Both the position numbers and the translations under genes were made by a program. From positions 124,001-188,000 of the forward strand of contig NZ_FOLH01000003.1 of NCBI RefSeq assembly GCF_900112235.1: a DNA stretch of 64,000 bases, written 5' to 3'. A model generated the notes under the pieces. It did no database searches. It was not told the DNA's origin and worked only from the letters and a program-made list of their open reading frames with translations. The stretch comes from Marinospirillum celere (GTDB lineage Bacteria > Pseudomonadota > Gammaproteobacteria > Pseudomonadales > Halomonadaceae). Below, piece by piece: positions 27,350 to 36,410 of this stretch (positions are counted from its first letter, which is position 1; each line of letters starts with the position of its first letter).

Positions 27350-27814
27350 ATGGCATCAGAAATGACGACTCAGGCAGTATCAGGCTTCAATGAAAGTCTG
27401 AGCTTTCGCGCCCAGAGCGGCAATCAACAGCCCGGCAGTGATAAAGCTCAAGTATTGAAAGAAGCACAAAAAACTGTGACAACTGAGCAAGCCAGTGAAC
27501 TTCCCACCACATTGAAAGTGGAAGAAAAAATTGCTGAGCAGCTCAACCGTGTTGAGCAGATGCAGGAAGATGCAAGCAAAGAATTCAGCATGGATGAGCT
27601 CCAGGAGGTACTGAATGAAATTAATAGTGCCTTTTACTTGCAGAACCGTGCAGTGAAGTTTGAGATCCATGACAAGACCGAAGATCTGGTCGTGCAGGTG
27701 CTGAACACCAAAACAGATGAAGTAATACGCCAGTATCCTTCTGAAGAGATTCTCAATCGTCGCAAACGCCTGATGGAAGGTGATACCAACTTCTTTTCCA
27801 CCCGGGTCTATTGA
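27350..27814 (+). CDS. flaG: FlaG family flagellar protein
   Basis: 154 residues from ATG 27350; a TTG four codons upstream is less likely because GGGG at 27340-27343 is well spaced for the ATG. The C-terminal half is the FlaG domain: LQEVLNEINSAFYLQNRAVK, FEIHDKTEDLVVQVL, TDEVIRQYPSEEIL. The N-terminal part is low-complexity and charged. FlaG proteins influence filament length in polar flagella, by an unclear mechanism. It sits between flagellin and fliD as in Vibrio and Pseudomonas and is read with fliD from the sigma-28 promoter upstream (24-base gap). Confidence 0.92.
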   Translation: MASEMTTQAVSGFNESLSFRAQSGNQQPGSDKAQVLKEAQKTVTTEQASELPTTLKVEEKIAEQLNRVEQMQEDASKEFSMDELQEVLNEINSAFYLQNRAVKFEIHDKTEDLVVQVLNTKTDEVIRQYPSEEILNRRKRLMEGDTNFFSTRVY

Positions 27815-27838
27815 ATAGTTTGACTGAGGAATGCAGCC

Positions 27839-29311
27839 ATGTCTGGTATTAGTTTCAATGGTGTAGGCTCTGGCCTGCCCGTCAACGATATTATCAAAGC
27901 CACTGTTCAGGCAGAGTCAGCCCCACTCAAACGCCTACAAAATGACAAGCAATTTTTTAACTCGCAAATCAGCGCCCTTGGTCAGTTAAGTAGCCGCCTG
28001 GGCTCCTTACGTAGCGCCATGCTTGACTTAAGAGGCATGGATAAGTTCCAAGTTCTTGCTGCCGACTCGGGCAATGAGAAGCTTTTTACATCGACTGCAG
28101 ATCACTTGGCTGGCGCTAAAGCTGGCAACTACTCTATTGAAGTTCTTGCAGAAGCAAGAAATTATCGGCATGTATCTGAGTCACTCAGCAAAACAGCAAC
28201 CTATGATGGCGAGCTAACATTCCTGGATGCAAATAATGATCCACTGCTGGATACAAATGGTAACGCAATTACCATCGATACCACAGGTAAAACTCTGGAT
28301 CAGATTCGTAGTGCCATTAACAATCATGCAGATTTGAGCGGCAAAGTATCTGCTAACCTAGTTAACGAAAATGATACCCAGGGGCGCTTGGTTATCAACT
28401 CCCAAGTAAGTGGTGAAAAGGGACGTATTACTGCAGAATTCACCAATGTAGATCTTGCAGACAAGGATGACGATTTAAGTACAAAGGCGACTGACAACCT
28501 GGATGCTCGTATCAAAATTGATGGCATTGAAGCTAGTAGTTCCACTAACAACTTCAGCAATGTGATCTCAGGTGTCAGTATCAATATTACACCTGGTGCC
28601 ATGAATGAAGCCAGCCAGACCAGCACCCTTCAGATACAGCGTGATGATGATACCATCAAGGATAATATTGACGCTTTTGTTAAGGCCTATAATGACGTCA
28701 TTATCCATTTAAATGAAGCCAAAAAAGGCTCTCTTTATGGTGATAGTACTACTCGTGATGTAGAAGCCCAGATGAGGGACATTCTTTACACTCCTACACA
28801 AAGTAAAGACGGTGATCCTGAAAAAACTCAGCAAAATATGTTGGCTTTGATGGGTATAGAAATGCAGGTCAATAGGAATTACGACCCTGAAAACCCAGAT
28901 TCTCAGAATGGCACTCTGAAAATTGACCGGGAAAAATTGACCGAAGCTCTTAACAACGACTTTGATCGCGTGGCTCTGACAATAGGTGGCTCAAGCTTCC
29001 TTGATGACGACCAGCCTGATGGTTATGCCCAACGCTTTGCTGATATGGCCCAACGCCTGACCACCACCACTTCTGAAGACGGTCAAATACGTAAAGGTCT
29101 ATTAGAGATACGTCGTGAAGGTTTGCGCTCTGAAGTTAATCGCATAGATGACAGAATTGAGTCTACCAATATGCGGCTTGATTTACTGGAACAGCGCCTT
29201 TATAGACAGTTCAATGCCATAGAAGGCATGATTGCCAACCTGAACTCCACAGGTAACTTTATTGGTCAACAGTTAGCTGGACTTCCGGGGTATTCGCGCC
29301 CTTCTAGATAA
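27839..29311 (+). CDS. fliD: Flagellar filament cap protein FliD (HAP2)
   Basis: 490 residues. Begins with SGISFNGVGSGLPVNDIIKA, the FliD N-terminal coiled-coil region, and ends with a helical LRSEVNRIDDRIESTNMRLD plus MIANLNSTGNFIGQQL, the C-terminal coiled coil. The centre holds ITIDTTGKTLDQIRSAIN and VSANLVNENDTQGRLVINS, typical of the cap head. FliD sits at the filament tip and folds flagellin into place. Shine-Dalgarno GAGG lies upstream. It is followed by a terminator, so fliS is read separately or by readthrough. Confidence 0.95.
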   Translation: MSGISFNGVGSGLPVNDIIKATVQAESAPLKRLQNDKQFFNSQISALGQLSSRLGSLRSAMLDLRGMDKFQVLAADSGNEKLFTSTADHLAGAKAGNYSIEVLAEARNYRHVSESLSKTATYDGELTFLDANNDPLLDTNGNAITIDTTGKTLDQIRSAINNHADLSGKVSANLVNENDTQGRLVINSQVSGEKGRITAEFTNVDLADKDDDLSTKATDNLDARIKIDGIEASSSTNNFSNVISGVSINITPGAMNEASQTSTLQIQRDDDTIKDNIDAFVKAYNDVIIHLNEAKKGSLYGDSTTRDVEAQMRDILYTPTQSKDGDPEKTQQNMLALMGIEMQVNRNYDPENPDSQNGTLKIDREKLTEALNNDFDRVALTIGGSSFLDDDQPDGYAQRFADMAQRLTTTTSEDGQIRKGLLEIRREGLRSEVNRIDDRIESTNMRLDLLEQRLYRQFNAIEGMIANLNSTGNFIGQQLAGLPGYSRPSR

Positions 29312-29332
29312 GCTGGTCAAGTCATTAAAGCA

Positions 29333-29359
29333 AGGGTATCCTCAGGGATGCCCTTTTTT
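29333..29359 (+). terminator. Terminator after fliD
   Basis: Stem AGGGTATCC/GGATGCCCT (29333-29341 and 29346-29354, one G-U pair), loop TCAG, then a run of six T ending at 29359. It lies 22 bases after the fliD stop and 27 bases before fliS. No clear promoter for fliS is seen between, so partial readthrough is likely. Confidence 0.85.
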
Positions 29360-29385
29360 ATGTTTGTTTATGGAGATCACACCCA

Positions 29386-29820
29386 ATGGTATATAAAAAG
29401 CAATTACGTGGCGCCTTCCAATATGCTCAGGGCACCAGTAAAGAAGCGGAAATTGAAACAGCCACTCCTCATCGGCTTATCCAAATCATGATGGAACTAT
29501 TGATGGGCCGACTTGCAGCAACAAAAGGCGCCATCGAACGCAAAGATGGCCTAGCAAAAACGCAAGCTGGTACCCGTGCTCAGGCGATCATTACAGAATT
29601 GAGAACCTCCCTGGATTATGAAAAGGGCCAGGAAGTTGCCATTACCCTAAATAGCCTCTACGACTATATGGGCCGCCGCCTTATGCAGGCCATGACTGCT
29701 AATGATGCCGAAATGGTTCAAGAAGTCATTAATCTGATGAAACCCGTAAAAGAAGGCTGGGATGACATCAAAGCTGAGGCTGAAAAGATCCTTGCAGACC
29801 GAGACCAGCAAACCTCTTAA
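29386..29820 (+). CDS. fliS: Flagellin export chaperone FliS
   Basis: 144 residues, helical. Family features: TATPHRLIQIMMELLMGRL, RAQAIITELRTSLDYEKG and LNSLYDYMGRRLMQAM, then VQEVINLMKPVKEGWDDI. FliS binds the C-terminal D0 part of flagellin in the cytoplasm and stops it from polymerising before export. It lies between fliD and the second flagellin. A second FliS-like protein is encoded at 30963, so each flagellin may have a dedicated chaperone (inference). The following 132 bases hold a sigma-54 promoter and a hairpin. Confidence 0.95.
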   Translation: MVYKKQLRGAFQYAQGTSKEAEIETATPHRLIQIMMELLMGRLAATKGAIERKDGLAKTQAGTRAQAIITELRTSLDYEKGQEVAITLNSLYDYMGRRLMQAMTANDAEMVQEVINLMKPVKEGWDDIKAEAEKILADRDQQTS

Positions 29821-29823
29821 TTA

Positions 29824-29839
29824 TGGCACGCAGCTTGCA
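29824..29839 (+). promoter_or_regulatory. Sigma-54 (RpoN) promoter of flagellin 2
   Basis: TGGCACG (29824-29830), four bases, TTGCA (29835-29839). GG (29825-29826) and GC (29837-29838) are exactly ten bases apart. This is an essentially perfect match to the -24/-12 consensus. Transcription should begin near 29850, giving a leader of about 100 bases. Confidence 0.9.
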
Positions 29840-29884
29840 ATATATTAATCAGCACCCTGGCATTGCCAGATAAAGGGTCAAAAC

Positions 29885-29922
29885 GGCAAAGTTTTGCCGC
29901 ATATTAACGGCAAAACTTTGCC
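29885..29922 (+). repeat. Perfect 15-bp inverted repeat in flagellin 2 leader
   Basis: Left arm GGCAAAGTTTTGCCG (29885-29899), loop CATATTAA, right arm CGGCAAAACTTTGCC (29908-29922). No T run follows, so it is not an ordinary terminator. In RNA starting at the sigma-54 promoter it forms a stable hairpin ending about 15 bases before the Shine-Dalgarno AAAAGGAG (29937-29944). Each arm is itself nearly palindromic, so a protein-binding DNA site is also possible. Confidence 0.9.
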
Positions 29923-29952
29923 AAAGACATTACCTGAAAAGGAGTCATTACA

Positions 29953-30840
29953 ATGGGTTTGGTTCTCAACACTAATATCGCGGCAATGAATGCCACGCGT
30001 AATCTGCAAAACACCCAAGCTGACCAAGCAACCACCTTCCAGCGCCTATCCACAGGTCTGCGTGTCAATTCTGCTAAAGATGATGCAGCTGGCTTGTACC
30101 TGGCTCAGTCACAGACCAAGGATATTCGTGGTTTGAATATGGCCACCCGTAATGCCAGTGATGGTATTTCCATGGCACAAACAGCCGAAGGTGCCTTGGA
30201 TCAGATCAGCTCTAACCTTCAGCGTATCAATGAACTAGCTATTCAATCTGCTAATGGCACCTACAATACAGCTGCACGAGGCGGCCTGCAGAAAGAAGTG
30301 ACTCAACTTTCTGAAGAGATTGCGCGTATTATTTCAGTAACTGAATTCAATGGTAAACCCTTGCTCAGCAGCGCTGCGCAGACTGTTACTTTCCAAATCG
30401 GCTTCCGCAATGAATCTGCATCTCGCATCAATTTGGATACCGAAAATGGTTTGGTAGGCATCCTAGGAAATGCAAATAATGCGAGCGCTGCAGCCAGTCT
30501 TGCTCGTATTATTGATGCTGGGCTAGTTCAATCTGCCAATGGTATGAACATCACTAGCATTAGTGCTGCCAGGGCTGCTATTACCGAAACCCGCGCTTTG
30601 ATTGATGGAATTTCCGAAACTCGTGCAACTTTCGGCGCTATCATGAACCGCTTTGAGGCGGTGATATCCGGCAACAATATTTATGAAGAAAACCTCAGTG
30701 CAGCGCGTAGCCGCATTCAGGATGCCGACTTTGCTGAAGAAACCTCCAACCTCTCCAAGCAGCAGGTTCTGCAGCAGGCTGGAATTGCTTCTTTGAGTCA
30801 GGCGAACCAGTCTAGCCAGGTTATTTTGGGCCTACTGTAA
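29953..30840 (+). CDS. Flagellin 2 (sigma-54 controlled)
   Basis: 295 residues. N-terminal D0/D1 GLVLNTNIAAMNATRNLQN, FQRLSTGLRVNSAKDDAAG; C-terminal end SRIQDADFAEETSNLSKQQ and SSQVILGLL. The ends are nearly the same as in flagellin 1, and the centre (about 140-210) differs and is slightly longer. Good Shine-Dalgarno AAAAGGAG 8 bases before the ATG. The sigma-54 promoter suggests middle-class expression, independent of FliA, as for the essential flagellin of vibrios. It may form the proximal part of the filament (inference). Confidence 0.97.
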   Translation: MGLVLNTNIAAMNATRNLQNTQADQATTFQRLSTGLRVNSAKDDAAGLYLAQSQTKDIRGLNMATRNASDGISMAQTAEGALDQISSNLQRINELAIQSANGTYNTAARGGLQKEVTQLSEEIARIISVTEFNGKPLLSSAAQTVTFQIGFRNESASRINLDTENGLVGILGNANNASAAASLARIIDAGLVQSANGMNITSISAARAAITETRALIDGISETRATFGAIMNRFEAVISGNNIYEENLSAARSRIQDADFAEETSNLSKQQVLQQAGIASLSQANQSSQVILGLL

Positions 30841-30873
30841 ACAGCTCAGCAAGTTTGTAAACAGCTAGTAAAG

Positions 30874-30904
30874 AGCGGCGCAGCACCGGTTGTCGCCGCT
30901 TTTC
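30874..30904 (+). terminator. Terminator of flagellin 2
   Basis: Seven-base-pair stem AGCGGCG/CGCCGCT (30874-30880 and 30894-30900) with a 13-base loop, followed by TTTTC. It lies 33 bases after the flagellin stop. Confidence 0.75.
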
Positions 30905-30962
30905 TTTGTATCTTCCTTCGGCTAGACTCTGTATAAGTCAAACTCTCAAACGGATTGCAGTT

Positions 30963-31460
30963 ATGCCACGCCCAATGACACCCTATCAGATGAAGAAATC
31001 TGCCCAAGCTTGGGCTTCGCAGGTCAACAACAACCGTCATTTAGAAATGGAGGTTGCTGAAGCTGACGCTCACCAACGTACCTCCATGCTTTACAAAGCC
31101 ATGATTTCACACATGCAGGATGGCATAAGAGCACTGGAGCGTCAGGATGAGGTTTCCAAAAACAAATGGTTAACCAAAGCGCATACCTGTTTCAATGAGC
31201 TAAGAGCCAGCTTGCGCCATGATATAGAGCCAGAATTTGCCGCCAACCTGGACAACCTCTATGAATACTGTGGCCGTCAACTGGCTAAGGCTCGCGTCGC
31301 CAACAAGGTTGAACTGGTTGAAGAATGCATCAACCTCCTCACCCCAATTCAGGAAGCCTGGGACCAGGTTCACGACGAGGCCATGAAATTCCGTGAAGAT
31401 CTCGCTGAATACCAGAAAAGTCAGGCTGCTAAATCACCTCAGCAGGATGCCAATGACTAA
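30963..31460 (+). CDS. FliS-like second chaperone
   Basis: 165 residues from ATG 30963. Shares the FliS pattern with the protein encoded at 29386: TSMLYKAMISHMQDGIRAL, CFNELRASLRHDI, FAANLDNLYEYCGRQLAKA and VEECINLLTPIQEAWDQV. It has an N-terminal extension (MPRPMTPYQMKKSAQAWASQ) and a polar C-terminal tail rich in Gln, Ala and Ser. It probably binds one of the two flagellins or another late export substrate. It lies after the flagellin 2 terminator, so it needs its own promoter, which I could not place with confidence. Overlaps the next gene by 8 bases. Confidence 0.82.
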   Translation: MPRPMTPYQMKKSAQAWASQVNNNRHLEMEVAEADAHQRTSMLYKAMISHMQDGIRALERQDEVSKNKWLTKAHTCFNELRASLRHDIEPEFAANLDNLYEYCGRQLAKARVANKVELVEECINLLTPIQEAWDQVHDEAMKFREDLAEYQKSQAAKSPQQDAND

Positions 31461-31827
31461 GCCAAGGGGCTCCATTGCAGAGTTGGCAGTACCTGAAGCC
31501 TTGCAGCAATGCCTGAAGGCAACACGCAAGCTGCTTGATGAGTTTGCTCAGTTTGAGGAGCCGGAAGCAGAACCGGATACGGATAAAATTGAAAAATTAA
31601 CCAGTATCCGTGAGCAGCTCATCTATCAGACCTTTGCTGAAACCTGGAGCGACGAAGCAGTTAATCAACATCGCCAGGAACTCGAAGAGCTGGAAAGCCT
31701 TGACGTGCAGTTGCGTGAACTCGCTCAAAAGGTGCGCGATGAACTTCACCAAAAACGCTCTGCTAATCAGCACAATCGGAAGGCTGTAAATGCCTATGGC
31801 ACAGCCAAGGGTCAGTTTCACCGCTAA
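31453..31827 (+). CDS. FliT-like small helical protein
   Basis: 124 residues, acidic and almost fully helical, with likely coiled coils (HRQELEELESLDVQLRELAQ, KVRDELHQKR). Position directly after fliS genes and size match the FliT/FlaG-operon helper proteins, which bind FliD and export parts. Sequence similarity to FliT is not directly visible, so this is a positional call. ATG 31453 has AGCAGGA at a good distance; ATG 31447 is an alternative. It overlaps the FliS-like gene by 8 bases and is the last gene of the flagellar cluster. Confidence 0.6.
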   Translation: MTKPRGSIAELAVPEALQQCLKATRKLLDEFAQFEEPEAEPDTDKIEKLTSIREQLIYQTFAETWSDEAVNQHRQELEELESLDVQLRELAQKVRDELHQKRSANQHNRKAVNAYGTAKGQFHR

Positions 31828-31848
31828 GCTGTACGCCCATCCAGTTTT

Positions 31849-31857
31849 TGCTATAAT
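31849..31857 (+). promoter_or_regulatory. Extended -10 promoter of tex
   Basis: TGC followed by TATAAT (31852-31857), a perfect -10 hexamer with the extended TG motif. The -35 region is weak. It lies 43 bases before the tex start codon. Confidence 0.7.
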
Positions 31858-31900
31858 CCCCTCTTTTCAAATTCAATTCCCTTGCTAGAAAAGGATTCTC

Positions 31901-34234
31901 ATGCTGCCTTCGATTGCCCAGCGTCTTGCTGATGAACTCCAGGTTCGTGAAGCCCAGGTGGCTGCCACGGTTGCTCTTCTGGATGAAGGGGCCACGGTAC
32001 CCTTTATTTCCCGTTACCGTAAAGAAGTCACCGGTGGCTTGGATGATACCCAGCTACGTAGTCTGGATGAACGCTTGCGCTACCTGCGCGAACTGGAAGA
32101 ACGCCGTGAAGCCGTTCTGGCTTCTGTCGAAGAACAGGGCAAACTAACGGATGAATTGAAAAAAGCATTTTTGCTGGCAGACACCAAACAGCGCCTGGAA
32201 GATCTCTATCTCCCTTATAAACCCAAGCGCCGCACTAAAGCCCAGATTGCCCGTGAAGCGGGTATTGAGCCCCTTGCTCAGGCTCTGCTGGCAGACCCCA
32301 GCCTGGACCCACAAACTGAAGCGAATGCTTACCTTAACCCTGAAGCCGGCTTTGCTGATGAAAAAGCCGTTCTTGATGGTGCCAAACAGATTCTAATGGA
32401 GCTGTTTTCGGAAGACCCTGAGCTTTCCGGACGACTGAGAGACCAGCTCTGGAAAGATGGCAAGCTATCCAGCCGCGTTCTACCCGGACAAGAAGAAGCA
32501 GGTGCCAAGTACAGTGATTATTTTGAACATGATGAGCGCTTACAAACAACGCCCTCTCACCGGGCTCTAGCCATGTTCAGGGGTCGCAATGAAGGCTTCC
32601 TATCACTCAGCATTCAACTGCCCGGCGAAGAGGAAATGCAAGCCCACCCAGCCGAAGCCGTGATTGCTGAACAGTTTGGCATCAAAAATCAGAGCCGTGC
32701 TGCAGACAAGTGGCTCAATGAAGTCGTCCGCTGGACCTGGAAAGTCAAACTCTATACCCGTCTGGAAACTGAGCTCTTAACCCGCTTACGTGAACTGGCC
32801 GAAGAAGCCGCCATCAAGGTATTTGCTGATAACCTCAAAGATCTGCTCTTAGCGGCTCCAGCTGGGCCTCGCCCCACTCTGGCACTGGACCCTGGCCTGA
32901 GAACCGGTGTTAAAGTCGCTGTTGTTGATGCCACTGGCAAGTTAGTTGATCACGATACCATCTACCCTCATGCCCCGCACAACAAATGGCAAGACTCTTT
33001 AGCAACCCTTGCCAGCCTCTGCCTTAAGCACCAGGTAGAGTTGCTTGCCGTCGGTAATGGCACCGCCAGCCGGGAAACCGACAAGCTAGCCGGTGAGTTG
33101 ATCAAAGGCTTGGCAAGCTCCAAAGGCCAGAAGATGACCAAGGTGATGGTCAATGAGGCTGGAGCGTCCATCTATTCTGCTTCTGAGTTTGCTGCCAAAG
33201 AATTCCCCAACCTGGATGTCACCCATCGCAGTGCGGTATCCATAGGCCGCCGCCTCCAAGACCCCTTGGCTGAATTGGTCAAGATAGAACCCAAATCTAT
33301 TGGTGTTGGCCAGTACCAGCATGATGTTTCCCAGGTTCAGTTAGCACGCACTCTGGATGCAGTCGTTGAAGACTGTGTTAACGGCGTCGGGGTGGACCTG
33401 AACATGGCCTCCGCACCCCTGCTGGCACGCACCTCAGGCCTTAATACCAGCTTGGCAGAAAATATTGTCGCCTGGCGGGATGAGGAAGGTGCCTTCAAGG
33501 AGCGTAAACAACTGCTCAAGGTCAAACGCCTGGGCCCCAAGGCTTACGAACAGTGTGCCGGCTTCCTGCGTATCATGAAGGGCAAGAACCCCTTGGATGC
33601 TTCCGGCGTTCACCCGGAGGCCTATCCGGTGGTAGAAAAAATCGCCAAGGCCCATAATCGTGAACTGGCCAGCCTGATCGGCGATACCACTTTCTTAAAA
33701 AGCTTAAACCCTGCCGATTACACGGATGAGCAATTTGGCCTGCCTACAGTAAAAGACATTATCAAGGAGTTAGATAAGCCTGGCCGCGACCCTCGCCCTG
33801 AATTCAAGGCTGCCGAATTCCTTGAAGGCGTCGAAGAAATGAAAGACCTAAAACCCGGTATGATTTTGGAAGGTGTAGTCACTAATGTTGCCAATTTCGG
33901 TGCTTTTGTCGATATCGGTGTGCATCAGGACGGCTTGGTCCATATCTCCGCACTGGCTGACAGCTTTGTCAAAGACCCTCGGGATGTCGTCAAGGCCGGT
34001 GACCTGGTCAAGGTTAAGGTGATGGATGTCGACCTGCCACGCAAGCGTATTGCCCTTTCCTGCCGAATGAGTGACCAACCAGGGGAAAATACCAGTCGCC
34101 CTATGGGAGACAGCAAAAAGACGGGTAATCAGGCGCGCTCAACACAAAAGCACAACCAGCAGCAAGGCCAGATGTCAGGCAATACTTTGGGTGATCTCTT
34201 GAAAGCCGCACAGAAGAAAAAGCAGAAAAGCTGA
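31901..34234 (+). CDS. tex: Tex, S1-domain transcription accessory protein
   Basis: 777 residues, the usual length. Order: N-terminal helical region ([19 protein letters not shown]), YqgF/RuvC-like domain ([20 protein letters not shown], residues about 325-345), helix-hairpin-helix modules ([30 protein letters not shown]), and a C-terminal S1 domain ([19 protein letters not shown] through LVHISALAD). The tail after the S1 domain is Gln- and Asn-rich. Tex binds nucleic acid and transcription complexes; in Gram-negative pathogens it affects toxin and stress gene expression. Own promoter; convergent with the tRNA gene. Confidence 0.97.
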   Translation: MLPSIAQRLADELQVREAQVAATVALLDEGATVPFISRYRKEVTGGLDDTQLRSLDERLRYLRELEERREAVLASVEEQGKLTDELKKAFLLADTKQRLEDLYLPYKPKRRTKAQIAREAGIEPLAQALLADPSLDPQTEANAYLNPEAGFADEKAVLDGAKQILMELFSEDPELSGRLRDQLWKDGKLSSRVLPGQEEAGAKYSDYFEHDERLQTTPSHRALAMFRGRNEGFLSLSIQLPGEEEMQAHPAEAVIAEQFGIKNQSRAADKWLNEVVRWTWKVKLYTRLETELLTRLRELAEEAAIKVFADNLKDLLLAAPAGPRPTLALDPGLRTGVKVAVVDATGKLVDHDTIYPHAPHNKWQDSLATLASLCLKHQVELLAVGNGTASRETDKLAGELIKGLASSKGQKMTKVMVNEAGASIYSASEFAAKEFPNLDVTHRSAVSIGRRLQDPLAELVKIEPKSIGVGQYQHDVSQVQLARTLDAVVEDCVNGVGVDLNMASAPLLARTSGLNTSLAENIVAWRDEEGAFKERKQLLKVKRLGPKAYEQCAGFLRIMKGKNPLDASGVHPEAYPVVEKIAKAHNRELASLIGDTTFLKSLNPADYTDEQFGLPTVKDIIKELDKPGRDPRPEFKAAEFLEGVEEMKDLKPGMILEGVVTNVANFGAFVDIGVHQDGLVHISALADSFVKDPRDVVKAGDLVKVKVMDVDLPRKRIALSCRMSDQPGENTSRPMGDSKKTGNQARSTQKHNQQQGQMSGNTLGDLLKAAQKKKQKS

Positions 34235-34295
34235 AACCTCCAGCAGGGAACGCTGGAAATAACCACTGAATTTCAGTAAAGGACAACAAGGAATT

Positions 34296-34372
34296 TGGTG
34301 GGCCCAGCAGGACTTGAACCTGCGACCAATCGATTATGAGTCGACTGCTCTGACCAACTGAGCTATAGGCCC
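34296..34372 (-). tRNA. tRNA-Ile2 (anticodon CAU, lysidine type)
   Basis: 77 bases with encoded CCA (34296-34298 on the plus strand). The acceptor stem GGGCCTA pairs with TGGGCCC (one G-U). The anticodon loop is CTCATAA with CAT. The anticodon arm CGACTCATAATCG and the T arm GGTTCAAGTCC are those of the minor isoleucine tRNA read as AUA after TilS makes lysidine, and not of initiator or elongator Met. It lies just downstream of rpoD, as in pseudomonads. Confidence 0.93.
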
Positions 34373-34395
34373 GGGGAGAAGTTGAAGCGCTGAAG

Positions 34396-34423
34396 ATCAT
34401 ACCAGAAAGCCTTGAAGGATCAA
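34396..34423 (-). promoter_or_regulatory. Promoter of tRNA-Ile2
   Basis: Read on the minus strand: TTGATC, 16 bases, TATGAT (34396-34401) with an extended TG one base upstream of the -10. Transcription would start about 17 bases before the tRNA 5' end. The -35 box overlaps the rpoD downstream hairpin. Confidence 0.6.
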
Positions 34424-34431
34424 GACTTTCT
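34404..34431 (-). terminator. Hairpin after rpoD, possible terminator without T run
   Basis: Twelve-base-pair inverted repeat AGAAAGCCTTGA/TCAAGACTTTCT (34404-34415 and 34420-34431, one G-U or A-C position depending on the strand) with a 4-base loop, 13 bases after the rpoD stop. No T run follows in the rpoD direction, so it may be a processing site or weak terminator. Confidence 0.5.
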
Positions 34432-34443
34432 GACATTTATTGA

Positions 34444-36303
34444 CTATTCGTCCAGGAAGGAACGCAAAGAATCACAGCGCGAAGGATGACGCAGCTTGCG
34501 CAGTGCCTTGGCTTCGATCTGACGAATACGCTCACGGGTGACATCAAACTGCTTGCCGACCTCTTCCAAGGTGTGATCTGTATTCATATCGATACCAAAG
34601 CGCATTCTGAGTACCTTGGATTCACGTGCGGTCAGACCTGAAAGGACTGAACGTGTCGCTTCAACCAGGCCTTCACCAGTTGCTGAATCCACTGGCGATT
34701 CCAGGTTGGTATCTTCAATGAAATCACCCAGATGCGAATCTTCATCATCACCAATGGGCGTCTCCATAGAGATAGGCTCTTTGGCAATTTTGAGTACTTT
34801 ACGCACCTTGTCTTCCGGCATTTCCAAGCGCTCACCCAGCTCTTCAGGTGAAGGCTCACGCCCCATTTCCTGAAGCATCTGGCGCTGGACACGATTGATT
34901 TTGTTGATCGTTTCAATCATGTGCACCGGAATACGAATGGTTCTGGCCTGATCCGCGATGGAACGGGTAATTGCCTGACGTATCCACCAGGTGGCGTAGG
35001 TTGAGAATTTATAGCCACGACGGAATTCAAACTTGTCGACGGCTTTCATCAGACCTATGTTGCCTTCCTGAATCAAATCCAGGAACTGCAAACCACGGTT
35101 GGTGTACTTCTTGGCAATGGAAATGACCAGACGCAGGTTGGCTTCAACCATTTCTTTCTTGGCACGGCGACTTTTTGCCTCACCAATCGACAGGCGACGG
35201 TTGATTTCTTTCAGATCTGCAACCGGCAGCGCAAAGCTTTCCTGGTAGGAGCGAATCCGCTTTTGAGCGCGCTGAATATCCAGCTTATAAGGCTTCAGTT
35301 TCTTGGCAAAGGTTTCATCCTTGGCAAGAATACCCTCAACCCATGCCGGGTCGGCTTCCTGACCGGGAAAGCTGGCAATAAAGTCAGCACGTGGCATTTT
35401 CGCCTTGCCAACACACAGCTTCATAATGCCCCGTTCTTGAGAACGGATATCGGCTACGGCATCACGTACCTGACTCACCAAGCGCTCATAGTGCTTGTTG
35501 GAAAGCTTAAAGGGTGCAAAGAGTTCGCCAAGACGGTTAAGCTCTTCTTGCGCCTTGTCACTTTTGAAACCCTGCTTTTCTATCGCCTTGTTGGCTTTTG
35601 CCAGCTGTTCACGCAGGGCCGTAAAACGAATACGTGCCTCTTCTGGATCAGGGCCGCTAACGGTCGCTTCTTCATCCTCATCATCAGATGAATCGTCTTC
35701 CTCGTCATCATCCTTGTCGGCTGCCTTGCTTTTGGGCTCAGGTGCTGGCGGTGCCACTGGCTTGGCAGGAGGCACATCATCTTCTACCGGATCGATAAAA
35801 CCAGCAAAGACATCAGTCAGACGCCCCGTGTCGGCTTCGATAACCTGATCATAAGAGTCAATAATAGTCTGCACCGTCCCAGGCAGATACGCCAGGGCAT
35901 GCATCACTTCGCGGATACCTTCTTCTATCCGTTTGGCGATCACAATTTCGCCTTCACGGGTCAGAAGTTCCACGGTTCCCATTTCGCGCATGTACATGCG
36001 CACTGGGTCTGTTGTACGACCAGCATCACTTTCGACAGCGGCCAAAGCCGCTACGGCTTCCTCTGCGACAGCCTCATCGGTGGAATCACCGTCGGTCATC
36101 AACAGAGTTTCCATGTCCGGGGCTTCCTCGCTGACGGGGATACCCATGTCGTTAATCATGCGGATAATGTCTTCCACCTGATCGGGATCGGAAATCTCCT
36201 CAGGCAGATGGTCATTGACTTCCGCGTAGGTCAGGTAACCCTGCTCTTTACCGCGGGCGATCAATTCTTTCAGTCGAGATTGCTGCTGCGCGTTCCCGGA
36301 CAT
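34444..36303 (-). CDS. rpoD: RNA polymerase primary sigma factor RpoD (sigma-70)
   Basis: 619 residues. Region 1.1 at the N-terminus ([20 protein letters not shown]), region 1.2 ([20 protein letters not shown]), a large non-conserved region with an acidic stretch ([17 protein letters not shown], about residues 197-213), region 2 with [17 protein letters not shown] (promoter melting and -10 recognition), region 3, and region 4.2 [18 protein letters not shown] for the -35 box. It ends the rpsU-dnaG-rpoD macromolecular synthesis cluster and has its own promoter at the end of dnaG, which allows separate control. Confidence 0.99.
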   Translation of the reverse strand: MSGNAQQQSRLKELIARGKEQGYLTYAEVNDHLPEEISDPDQVEDIIRMINDMGIPVSEEAPDMETLLMTDGDSTDEAVAEEAVAALAAVESDAGRTTDPVRMYMREMGTVELLTREGEIVIAKRIEEGIREVMHALAYLPGTVQTIIDSYDQVIEADTGRLTDVFAGFIDPVEDDVPPAKPVAPPAPEPKSKAADKDDDEEDDSSDDEDEEATVSGPDPEEARIRFTALREQLAKANKAIEKQGFKSDKAQEELNRLGELFAPFKLSNKHYERLVSQVRDAVADIRSQERGIMKLCVGKAKMPRADFIASFPGQEADPAWVEGILAKDETFAKKLKPYKLDIQRAQKRIRSYQESFALPVADLKEINRRLSIGEAKSRRAKKEMVEANLRLVISIAKKYTNRGLQFLDLIQEGNIGLMKAVDKFEFRRGYKFSTYATWWIRQAITRSIADQARTIRIPVHMIETINKINRVQRQMLQEMGREPSPEELGERLEMPEDKVRKVLKIAKEPISMETPIGDDEDSHLGDFIEDTNLESPVDSATGEGLVEATRSVLSGLTARESKVLRMRFGIDMNTDHTLEEVGKQFDVTRERIRQIEAKALRKLRHPSRCDSLRSFLDE

Positions 36304-36380
36304 AGAACCCCTATCTCAGCTATGCAAGAAACGTGGATGAGTTGACAGACATGTTAGCCTGCCGTTTGAATAAGCGCGGA

Positions 36381-36409
36381 ATTCTAGCACAATTCAGTTT
36401 TCAAGTCCA
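36381..36409 (-). promoter_or_regulatory. rpoD promoter
   Basis: On the minus strand: TGGACT (-35, 36404-36409), 17 bases, TAGAAT (-10, 36381-36386) with an extended TG. The -35 box begins two bases after the dnaG stop codon. Leader of about 70 bases. Confidence 0.7.
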
Positions 36410-36410
36410 T

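Noticed and set aside
29871-29897. TAAAGGGT as a second, sigma-28 promoter for flagellin 2
   Set aside because: Eleven bases downstream there is no GCCGATAA-like box; the sequence there belongs to the hairpin arm.
34296-34372. Reading of the CAU tRNA as tRNA-Met
   Set aside because: The anticodon arm CGACTCATAATCG and overall sequence match the lysidine-type Ile2 tRNA, not initiator or elongator Met.
35691-35780. Acidic low-complexity stretch in rpoD as a tandem repeat
   Set aside because: It is the normal non-conserved acidic region of sigma-70; no exact repeat unit is present.
35263-35848. Two open frames on the plus strand opposite rpoD, one very Ser-rich
   Set aside because: They mirror the acidic Asp/Glu stretch of sigma-70 and have no family match; shadows.
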